Assembly: GCA_005885115.1 (NCBI GenBank)
Contig: VAXX01000320.1
Span: 1 to 7,645, forward strand
Direction: 5' to 3'
Source: Actinomycetota bacterium
Lineage (GTDB): Bacteria; Actinomycetota; Actinomycetes; Mycobacteriales; Micromonosporaceae
DNA: 7,645 nt
Every line of letters begins with the position of its first letter. Position 1 is the first letter of the stretch. Positions 1 to 5,481 of the stretch are shown piece by piece. The position numbers and the translations under genes are program-made. A model generated the notes under the pieces. The model was not told where the DNA came from and ran no database searches. It worked only from the letters and a program-made list of their open reading frames with translations.

Positions 1-1260
1 CACCTTGGTGGACGAGCAGTTGGTCAGCGCGATCGGACCCCACACCGGTACGTGGCTGCCCTTCTGGCCGTTGTACGTCGAGGTGAGGAAGACGTACGAG
101 CGGACCGGCGCTCCGGTGATGCTGTCCAGGTTGATGTTCTGCGCACCGCCGCCGCGCTGGGTGTTCGACTTGACGTACAGGGCGAACTTCGTCGCGCCGA
201 TGATGTTGCACTTGTACGCGTAGACGTTCTTCACCCCGCCGGTGATCTCCGAGCCGCAGGTGACCGCGCCCCAGTTGCCGTTCATCAGGCAGTTGTAGAT
301 GACCACGTTCGAGGTGGCCACGTTGATCCGCCGGCCGTCCGCGTCGCGCCCGGACTTGATGGCGATGTTGTCGTCGTGCGCGCCGAGTGTGCAGTTGCGG
401 ATGATCACGTGGTCGCTGCACTCCGGGTCGCAGCCGTCGGTGTTGGAGTGCGCCGTGCTGGCGTCGGTGGTGACGCCGTCGACGGTGACGTTCTTGCACA
501 GCGTCGGGTGCATCTGCCAGAACTGCGGGTTCTTCAGATGTACGCCCTGGATCAGCACCGTGCAGCAGTTGTACGGCTCGACGAACGTCGATCGCATGTT
601 GTGCCCGGAGCCGGGTACGACGCGCTTGTGCGGGTCGGTGACGCCCTTGGCGATCAGCGACTCCAGGTATGCGCGGTCCGAACCCTTGTTCCACGACCCG
701 GTACCGCCGGCGTCGAGGGTACCGCTGCCGGTCAGCGCGATGTTCGTCTGGCCGTACGCGTAGATCATCGGCGACCGGTTCATGCACTCGATGCCCTCGT
801 ACCGGGTCAGCACGGTCGGGTATTTGCTGGCGTCGCCGCTGAACTTGATGGTGGCGCCGGCGCCGACGTTGAGCTCGACGTTGCTGAGCAGGTGGATGGC
901 GCCGCTGGTCCAGGTACCCGCCGGCACGATGACCCGGCCGCCGCCGGCCTGGTTCGCGGCCTTGATGGCCGCCGCGAAGGCCGCCGTGTTGTCGGCGCCG
1001 CCGCTCTTGGCACCGAACGCGGTGATGTTGAACGTCCGGTTGGGGATGTTGACCTGCTTGGTCGCGGCCACGATCGCCTGCGCCTCGGGCCAGGGCAGAT
1101 CACCGGGTGCCACCTTGAAGCCGGCGCCGGCCGCCTGGGGCGCGGCGGGTGCGCTGGTACTGGCGAGCGCCTCGTGCGCGAGAATCGGTGCGGCCACGGC
1201 CGCTCCCGCCACCGCGGCACCCAGGCCGATGGCCTGCCGCCGGGACAAACTGTCTGCCAT
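1..1260 (-). CDS. Tat-exported GH28 family (polygalacturonase-like) glycoside hydrolase, 3' end outside window
   Basis: Codons run open from ATG at 1260 to the window edge: 420 residues seen, with the C-terminus missing. Residues 5-33 form a Tat-type signal (SRRQAIG, then an Ala-rich stretch, likely cleavage after ALA near 33). The mature part is a right-handed beta-helix of GH28 type: ITAFGAKSGGADNT at 79-92, FWQMHP at 247-252, NTDGCD at 273-278, DDNIAIKSGRDADGRR at 296-311, GSEITGGVKNV at 336-346. These carry the family's three catalytic aspartates (D275, D296, D297). The family hydrolyses alpha-galacturonosyl or related pectin linkages outside the cell. Two other family motifs are altered: the GHG position reads NWG (329-331) and the RIK position reads YVK (362-364). 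Substrate may therefore not be plain polygalacturonate; rhamnogalacturonases are known to lack the GHG histidine. The start is supported by GAGGAG at 1279-1274, 13 nt away, a rather long spacing. Family call firm; exact specificity open. Confidence 0.9.
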   Translation of the reverse strand, partial: MADSLSRRQAIGLGAAVAGAAVAAPILAHEALASTSAPAAPQAAGAGFKVAPGDLPWPEAQAIVAATKQVNIPNRTFNITAFGAKSGGADNTAAFAAAIKAANQAGGGRVIVPAGTWTSGAIHLLSNVELNVGAGATIKFSGDASKYPTVLTRYEGIECMNRSPMIYAYGQTNIALTGSGTLDAGGTGSWNKGSDRAYLESLIAKGVTDPHKRVVPGSGHNMRSTFVEPYNCCTVLIQGVHLKNPQFWQMHPTLCKNVTVDGVTTDASTAHSNTDGCDPECSDHVIIRNCTLGAHDDNIAIKSGRDADGRRINVATSNVVIYNCLMNGNWGAVTCGSEITGGVKNVYAYKCNIIGATKFALYVKSNTQRGGGAQNINLDSITGAPVRSYVFLTSTYNGQKGSHVPVWGPIALTNCSSTKV

Positions 1261-1462
1261 GCTTTTTCCACTACTCCTCGTGGCCGGGACAGCGCATCCG
1301 CTGGCGGGTGTCGGACGGGCCGACCGCGGACCTCGCTCTTGATCTGTCTAGCGAGGCCCGCCGCTGGTAACCCAATGGCGAGCCTCGATATAGAAGGTCT
1401 ACCGGACCCGACGTGAGCTGGTCAAGGACCGTCGGTAAGGGGTGCCGCCGGGCGGAACAGGG
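1261..1462 (-). promoter_or_regulatory. Upstream region of the GH28 gene
   Basis: This 202-bp stretch has no credible gene. It separates the stop of the SPFH gene from the GH28 start, both reading leftward. On the minus strand a possible -35 TTGACC (1425-1420) is followed after 18 nt by TAGACC (1401-1396), a poor -10 because the final T is missing. A perfect 7-bp inverted repeat lies nearer the gene (1331-1337 and 1350-1356) and could be an operator. Just past the SPFH stop there is only a 4-bp GC hairpin (about 1445-1455), so no strong terminator separates the two genes. That GH28 has its own promoter is inferred. Confidence 0.4.
1331..1356. repeat. 7-bp inverted repeat upstream of GH28 gene
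   Basis: CCTCGCT at 1331-1337 is matched by its exact complement AGCGAGG at 1350-1356, with a 12-nt spacer. It sits 71-96 nt before the GH28 start codon, a suitable place for a regulator site or a leader hairpin. No T-tract follows, so it does not look like a terminator. Function is not known. Confidence 0.45.
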
Positions 1463-2308
1463 TCAGCCGCGCCGGGTATCCGGCTCGGGCTCGGCCACGG
1501 CCGGTTCGGTGCCCAGGAGTTCGGACAGGGTGGTCGGCGGCTGCTCGCCGACGCAGATCGAGGCGGCGGCCCGCTCGAAGAACCGCAGCATCTCCACCGG
1601 GAAGGGCATGACGAGCGTCGAGTTCTTCTCCGCCGCGACCTCCACGACGGTCTGCAGCAGCCGGAGCTGGAGCGCGCCCGGGGTGGAGGCCATGATGGCG
1701 GAGGCGTCGGCGAGCTTCTGCGCCGCCTGGAACTCGCCGTCGGCGGTGATGATGCGGGCGCGGCGTTCCCGTTCGGCCTCGGCCTGCCGGGACATCGAGC
1801 GCTTCATCGCTTCCGGCAGTTGTACGTCCTTGATCTCCACCCGGTCGATGTGGATCCCCCAGCCCAGGGCCGGGCTGTCGATCAGCAGCTCCAGGCCCCG
1901 GTGCAACTGCTCCCGGTTGGACAGCAGGTCATCCAGCTCGCTCTTGCCGATGATGGACCGCAGCGAGGTCTGCGCGACCTGCTCGACGGCGAAACGGTAC
2001 CGCTGGACCTCGATCAGGGCCTTCATCGGGTCCTCGACCCGGAAGTACACGACCGCGTCCACCTTGACCGTCACGTTGTCCCGGGTGATGCCCTCCTGGG
2101 ACGGGATGGGCATGGTGACGATCTGTACGTTGACCTTCCGGAGCCGGTCCATGACCGGCACGATGTACGCCAGTCCGGGCTCCCGGATGTGCGGCAGGGC
2201 CCGCCCGAAGCGGAACACGATGCCGCGCTCGTACTGGTTGACGACCCGTAGACCGGTGGCGGCGAACACGGCGACCGCGCCGAGCGCGAACACGAGAGCC
2301 TCGATCAT
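1463..2308 (-). CDS. Stomatin/slipin-type SPFH domain membrane protein
   Basis: 281 residues. A single N-terminal hydrophobic segment (about 3-20) is followed at once by an SPFH (band 7) domain: VVNQYERGIVFRFGR (22-36), the GLAYIVPVMDRLRKV segment, then the SQEGITRDNVTVKVDAVVYFRV strand region. The later coiled-coil part is rich in Glu/Ala/Arg (SRQAEAERERRAR), and the C-terminal LVMPFPVEMLRFF motif is typical of slipins. Length suits a bacterial stomatin. Such proteins form ring oligomers in membrane microdomains and often pair with an NfeD-type partner; none is visible in this window. The gene lies 43 nt after a small upstream gene on the same strand, so the two are probably cotranscribed. 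The start ATG at 2308 has a strong Shine-Dalgarno sequence, GGGGAGG at 2321-2315, 6 nt away, itself inside a short hairpin. The acidic, proline-containing tail after residue 255 is probably disordered. Confidence 0.92.
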   Translation of the reverse strand: MIEALVFALGAVAVFAATGLRVVNQYERGIVFRFGRALPHIREPGLAYIVPVMDRLRKVNVQIVTMPIPSQEGITRDNVTVKVDAVVYFRVEDPMKALIEVQRYRFAVEQVAQTSLRSIIGKSELDDLLSNREQLHRGLELLIDSPALGWGIHIDRVEIKDVQLPEAMKRSMSRQAEAERERRARIITADGEFQAAQKLADASAIMASTPGALQLRLLQTVVEVAAEKNSTLVMPFPVEMLRFFERAAASICVGEQPPTTLSELLGTEPAVAEPEPDTRRG

Positions 2309-2312
2309 CTGG

Positions 2313-2327
2313 CGCCTCCCCGAGGCG
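2313..2327 (-). promoter_or_regulatory. Hairpin holding the ribosome binding site of the SPFH gene
   Basis: On the minus strand CGCCTC (2327-2322), loop GGG, GAGGCG (2318-2313) makes a perfect 6-bp stem. The Shine-Dalgarno GGGGAGG lies across the loop and 3' arm, ending 6 nt before the ATG. Folding would hide the ribosome site; translation from the upstream gene could open it. The pairing is seen; a regulatory role is inferred. Confidence 0.4.
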
Positions 2328-2351
2328 TACCGCTGATGGTTCGATGGTAGG

Positions 2352-2555
2352 TCAGCCGCTGCGGCGGTTGCCCCACATCCGCGGCCCCTGCACCGCCCCC
2401 TGGCCGTGCGGGAAGTGGCCCTTCTGCGCCTGCGGCGCCGGGGGCTTGCCCTTGCCGCGCGCCCGGCGGGCGGCCCGGTTCTCGAACTCCGGCTCCTCGG
2501 TCTCCGCGGGCTCGGGCCCGGTCTCCTCGGGTTCGGGGGCGCTGCTCTTGGCCAT
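2352..2555 (-). CDS. Small disordered basic/acidic conserved-type protein (67 aa)
   Basis: 67 residues, beginning MAKSSAPEPEETGPEP. The first 25 residues are rich in Glu, Pro, Thr and Ser; then comes FENRAARRARGKGK (about 24-37), and a Gln/Gly/Pro tail ending in GNRRSG. No transmembrane segment, signal peptide or catalytic motif is visible. Short proteins with a comparable acidic head and a NRAARRARGKG-like basic core are familiar to me from actinobacterial genomes as hypotheticals; a role in nucleic-acid or ribosome binding would be a guess. I chose the ATG at 2555 rather than the longer open frame because a -10-like TACCGT ends 6 nt before it and there is no Shine-Dalgarno sequence, the pattern of a leaderless actinobacterial transcript. 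It is the likely first gene of a unit with the SPFH gene. Confidence 0.72.
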   Translation of the reverse strand: MAKSSAPEPEETGPEPAETEEPEFENRAARRARGKGKPPAPQAQKGHFPHGQGAVQGPRMWGNRRSG

Positions 2556-2561
2556 GGGAGG

Positions 2562-2567
2562 ACGGTA
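2562..2567 (-). promoter_or_regulatory. Leaderless-type -10 box for the 67-aa gene
   Basis: TACCGT (minus strand, 2567-2562) fits TANNNT. Six nucleotides separate it from the ATG at 2555, placing the expected transcription start at or next to the start codon. No AGGAG-like site is present between them. No good -35 is visible near 2585-2590. This is a sequence-pattern call. Confidence 0.5.
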
Positions 2568-2576
2568 GCAGGCGGA

Positions 2577-2628
2577 CGGCCGGTCCGGCTCGGCGTCGTC
2601 TGACGCCGCGCGCGACCCGGACCGGCCG
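2577..2628. repeat. Nested inverted repeats between two divergent leaderless promoters
   Basis: Outer arms: CGGCCGGTCCGG (2577-2588) and its exact complement CCGGACCGGCCG (2617-2628), 12 bp each, with a 28-nt spacer. Inside lies a second perfect dyad: CGGCGTC (2591-2597), loop GTCT, GACGCCG (2602-2608). The whole structure fills the gap between the two facing -10 boxes, with the outer arms close to where the -35 elements would fall. It could be an operator shared by both directions. Arms are GC-only apart from single A/T positions, so chance pairing in GC-rich DNA is not excluded. Confidence 0.55.
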
Positions 2629-2632
2629 GACG

Positions 2633-2638
2633 TACGCT
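2633..2638 (+). promoter_or_regulatory. Leaderless-type -10 box for the rpiB-like gene
   Basis: TACGCT at 2633-2638 fits TANNNT and is followed by 7 nt (CGGGCAG) and then the GTG start at 2646, the expected geometry for a leaderless transcript. No Shine-Dalgarno sequence lies in the gap. It faces away from the similar box at 2562-2567. Confidence 0.5.
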
Positions 2639-2645
2639 CGGGCAG

Positions 2646-2965
2646 GTGAGAATCGCCTACGCCGCCGACGACGAGAACGACACGACCCGGGCGGTCGTGA
2701 CCTACCTCGAGGAGCAGGGCCACGAGGTGGTCGCGGTACGGCGATCGCGGCGAACAAGGTGCCGGGGGTACGGGCGGCGCTGGCCTGGGAGCCGTGGATC
2801 GCCCGGGGCGCGCGGCGGTGGAACGACGCCAACGTCCTGGCGCTGAGCCTCAAGCGGCTGGCCCCGGACGTGGCGGTCGAGGTGGTACAGGCGTTTCTGG
2901 ACACGACCGAGTCCGACCCCGACGAGCGGGCGAACATCGAGCGGCTGCGCGAGCTCGAAGGCTAG
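2646..2965 (+). pseudogene. rpiB-like: RpiB/LacA/LacB-type sugar-phosphate isomerase, broken by an internal deletion
   Basis: From GTG at 2646 the first 31 codons read as the N-terminal Rossmann strand and helix of this family (MRIAYAADDENDTTRA, then VTYLEEQGHEVVAV). Homology then jumps to another frame at about 2735-2741, giving GTAIAANKVPGVRAALAW, WNDANVLALSLKRLAP and the C-terminal helix to the stop at 2965 (about 76 codons). Full-length members are about 140-160 residues; roughly 35-50 are missing, including the segment that normally carries the active-site Cys and the Thr-Gly-rich phosphate loop. The first frame runs on as unrelated sequence to a TGA at 2844-2846 (66 codons). The intact family interconverts ribose-5-phosphate and ribulose-5-phosphate or related sugar phosphates; this copy should be inactive. 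Deletion plus frame change argues for a true pseudogene rather than a one-base sequencing error. Confidence 0.82.
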
Positions 2966-3714
2966 AGCGTGGCGTACGCCTTGTCGGGTGCGTCGACCAC
3001 CTTGGTACCACTGGGGATCACGATGGTGACCGGGGCGCCGAAGTCGGACAGCTTGAGCCCGTAGACCACGTCCTTGCCCCCGGCCAGGCCCGGGAACGTC
3101 GTCTTGAAGCCGCTCAGGTATCCGTGCTCGTCGACGGTCGCGGTGAAGACGAGCGTCTGGGCGTTGGCGCCGGCGGCCTTCAGTACGTGGTCGAGGAACT
3201 TCTGCTCGCCGGGGGTGGCGCCCTTCACCTGGGTCGCGTCGATGTGCCCGAGGTACCGGCCGGGTGCCGTCTGCTGGACCCCGGACGCCCCGGACAGCAA
3301 CGTCATCGGGACCAGTACGTCGGTCAGCAGCGCCTGGCTGCTGGCGTCGCGCAACTTGGTGATCTTCAGGCGCCAGGTCCCGCCCTTGAGTGTTCTGAGC
3401 CCGCCGAGGTAGTAGTCGGTGGGCGTGACGGTCACCTTCAGTCCGGTACCGCCGGGCGCCTGTTCCAGGGCCGCCGTGTGACTCGTACCGTCATAGCTGC
3501 CGAGGAAATCGTCGCCGGTCGAGTCGCTGATCTCCACCTTGAGGTTGACTCCGGTGGTTCTGGTGACCGCGGCGGCGAGCACGTCGCCCGGGTCCGGCGC
3601 CGGAACAGCCGGCGGTGAGCTGTGGGTGGCCGCCGGGGTCGGTGTCGCGCCGCAGCCGGCCAGCGGGAGGAGGGCCGCGGCTACCGCGCCCAGGGCAGCG
3701 AATCTACGCAGCAT
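2962..3714 (-). CDS. Secreted lipoprotein, LppX/LprG- or LolA-like fold suspected
   Basis: 250 residues. The N-terminus is a lipoprotein signal: MLRRF, a hydrophobic Ala/Leu core, and lipobox LAGC with the lipidated Cys at 21, followed by a Pro/Ala/Thr-rich tether to about residue 43. The mature domain starts DPGDVLAAAV and alternates short strands (LKVTVTPTDYYLGGLRTL; TLVFTATVDEHGYLSGFKTT; VVYGLKLSDFGAPVTIVIP), the pattern of half-barrel lipoproteins of the LppX/LprAFG or LolA type, which bind acyl chains in a cavity. That assignment rests on pattern only; no diagnostic motif is visible. The start ATG at 3714 has AGGAA at 3725-3721, 6 nt away. The gene lies just after the GH8 terminator on the same strand and meets the rpiB-like pseudogene tail to tail, their stops sharing CTAG. 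No terminator is seen after it. Confidence 0.82.
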   Translation of the reverse strand: MLRRFAALGAVAAALLPLAGCGATPTPAATHSSPPAVPAPDPGDVLAAAVTRTTGVNLKVEISDSTGDDFLGSYDGTSHTAALEQAPGGTGLKVTVTPTDYYLGGLRTLKGGTWRLKITKLRDASSQALLTDVLVPMTLLSGASGVQQTAPGRYLGHIDATQVKGATPGEQKFLDHVLKAAGANAQTLVFTATVDEHGYLSGFKTTFPGLAGGKDVVYGLKLSDFGAPVTIVIPSGTKVVDAPDKAYATL

Positions 3715-3740
3715 CAGCGATTCCTGTGGGGAACGGAGAC

Positions 3741-3776
3741 CGTGCCCCGGCGGGAGTGGCGTCCCGCCGGGGCACG
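3741..3776 (-). terminator. Strong hairpin terminator after the GH8 gene
   Basis: A perfect 15-bp inverted repeat: CGTGCCCCGGCGGGA (3741-3755) pairs with TCCCGCCGGGGCACG (3762-3776) around the 6-nt loop GTGGCG. It begins 13 nt after the GH8 stop codon (3792-3790). No U-tract follows, as is common for actinobacterial terminators. The stem is symmetrical, so it would also fold in the opposite transcript. Only 26 nt separate it from the next start codon (3714). Confidence 0.88.
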
Positions 3777-3789
3777 AGCCGGTGTGGGG

Positions 3790-5481
3790 TCAGCTTACCG
3801 ACACGTCGTCGTACCGGGTGTCGGTCGCGTCACCCGGGTTGTTCTCGTCGTGGTTGACCAGGGTCAGGGTGTAGCTGTCCCCCGCGGTGATCGCGTGACT
3901 CACCTTGGTGTAGCTGGTGTTGAGGTTGCAGGTCCTGCCGAGCACGGTCACCGTCGTACCGGTGGTGTTGTCCTTCAACGTCGCGGTGGCCCAGTCGTAG
4001 GTGACATCGTCCGGGCAGTGCACGAGGTAGTAGAAGGACACCGTCGTCGACCCGGCCGGTGCGGTGAAGGTCTGGCTGACCTTCGAGTCGCCGTTGGTCG
4101 GGTTGGTCGAGCCGAGCAGCACCGCGTGCGTTCCACTGTGGACGGTCGAGGTGGTGATCGCGGTGGTACCCGTGCGGGTCCAGCCGGTGAAGTCACCGGT
4201 CTCGAAGCCACCGTTGACGATCGCGCTCGGCGGCGGAGGCGGGGTCGAGGTGGGCGGCGGGGGCGGGGTCGAGTCGGTCGGCGTGGGTGTCGGGGTTCCG
4301 GACGAGGTTGTCGGGGTCGGCGTCGGCGAACTCGAGTCACCCGGCGCCCAGTAGTCGCCGGCCATCACGATGTAGACGATCATCTTGATGGTCTCGCCGA
4401 AGTAGGCGTCCCCGAACGGGTTGGTGGCCAGGTAGTTCCAGATGGTGTCGGTCCAGCCCTGGTCGCCCGCGGCCATCGCCGACGGACCGACCGAGTCGCC
4501 GGCCTCCTCGGCCACGTCACTCGTGTTGTACGGGGTGCCGTCCAGCTTCGTGTGCGGGTACACCTTCTGCGGGTTGCCACCCGAGTGGCTCTTGTAGCTG
4601 TTCGACTCGTGGGTGGCGACGATGTTGTCCGGCTGGCTCTCCTGGTAGTTGGCCGGGGCCGGCGTCGGGCTCGTGGTGTTGGCGTTGACCACGAAGTCCG
4701 ACAGCAGGTTGGCGGTCGGCGAGTACGCCGCGGTGAACTCCTGGATCAGGTTCTGGGTCTTGGTGATGACCTTGTTCCAGTCGTGCGCCGTGTCGTACGC
4801 GGCGAACGCCCGCAGGTGGTCGAGCATGAAGTCCGACGGCCGGGTGTCCGTGCCCGGGCCGTCGTCCTCGCACTTGAGGTGCCCGTCGGAGGCCACGTCG
4901 GCGGCGTAGAACCTGCCCAGCCAGGCCAGCGCGTCGGCGGTGTACCCGCCCCACTGCTTGTCGGCCAGGATCAGCCCGTACCCGATGTCCAGGTCGCCGT
5001 CGGTCGCGCCGTCCGGGGTGCCGGAGTCGGCGTACTTACAGGTGTTGCCGTCCAGCTTCCACTGCATCATGCCCTGGCCGTCGCGGTGGTCCTTGACCAG
5101 TTGCCACAGCCCGTCGAACTCGACCTTCGCGTTCGCGTCGTACCCGGCCATCAGCGGCACGATGTTCATGCCGTACCCCTGGGCCTCGGAGACCGTGCCG
5201 TTGTTGGGCGCGTCGCCGTCGCCCTTGGTGGAGACGTAGTACTCGTTGCTGGCACAGCCGTGCACGAGGTACGTGGACTTCCACGAGTTGTACTGCTTTT
5301 CGACGGCGGCGTCGCGCGTGGCCTGACTGGCCGACGGCTTCACCCCGACCTTGTAGGTGACATGAGAGGGGAATGGGTGGCCCAGCGTCGCCGCCGAGGC
5401 GTTGTGGGCCAGCGCGGCGGTCACCGCCGCGGCCACCAACGCCGCGGACGACAGCGCCGCGATCCCCGTCCTTCGGTTCAT
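3790..5481 (-). CDS. Secreted GH8 family glycanase with Pro/Thr linker and C-terminal beta-sandwich domain
   Basis: 563 residues from ATG at 5481 (TGGAG at 5491-5487, 5 nt away). A more upstream TTG start is possible but would add 20 residues ahead of a normal signal peptide. Residues 1-30 are a Sec signal (cleavage near NASA|A). Residues about 31-381 are a GH8 (alpha/alpha)6 barrel: VSEAQGYGMNIVPLMAGYD with the likely general acid E99, MMQWKLDG (138-145), ATDGDLDIGYGLILADKQWG (159-178) with the conserved acidic cluster D161/D163/D165. Residues 382-420 are a PTPTPT and poly-Pro linker. Residues 421-563 start IVNGGFETGDFTGWT and form a jelly-roll-like accessory domain, probably carbohydrate binding, of a type I recall at the ends of actinobacterial exoenzymes. 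GH8 members are endoglucanases, chitosanases, lichenases or xylanases; I could not place the catalytic base, so specificity is open. A hairpin terminator follows. Confidence 0.92.
   Translation of the reverse strand: MNRRTGIAALSSAALVAAAVTAALAHNASAATLGHPFPSHVTYKVGVKPSASQATRDAAVEKQYNSWKSTYLVHGCASNEYYVSTKGDGDAPNNGTVSEAQGYGMNIVPLMAGYDANAKVEFDGLWQLVKDHRDGQGMMQWKLDGNTCKYADSGTPDGATDGDLDIGYGLILADKQWGGYTADALAWLGRFYAADVASDGHLKCEDDGPGTDTRPSDFMLDHLRAFAAYDTAHDWNKVITKTQNLIQEFTAAYSPTANLLSDFVVNANTTSPTPAPANYQESQPDNIVATHESNSYKSHSGGNPQKVYPHTKLDGTPYNTSDVAEEAGDSVGPSAMAAGDQGWTDTIWNYLATNPFGDAYFGETIKMIVYIVMAGDYWAPGDSSSPTPTPTTSSGTPTPTPTDSTPPPPPTSTPPPPPSAIVNGGFETGDFTGWTRTGTTAITTSTVHSGTHAVLLGSTNPTNGDSKVSQTFTAPAGSTTVSFYYLVHCPDDVTYDWATATLKDNTTGTTVTVLGRTCNLNTSYTKVSHAITAGDSYTLTLVNHDENNPGDATDTRYDDVSVS

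Noticed and set aside
52..1416. Long open plus-strand frame opposite the GH28 gene
   Set aside because: Composition is Val/Arg/Ala-rich with no family features; it is the mirror of a GC-biased gene with clear GH28 motifs.
1445..1455. GC hairpin after the SPFH stop as a terminator
   Set aside because: Arms of only 4 bp with a 3-nt loop, too weak to support a call.
2556..2723. N-terminal extension of the 67-aa protein
   Set aside because: The extension crosses the divergent promoter region and its composition changes abruptly; ATG 2555 with the nearby -10 box is a better start.
4225..4335. Repetitive G/C-rich tract read as a possible tandem repeat element
   Set aside because: It encodes the PT and poly-Pro linker of the GH8 protein, which explains the periodicity.
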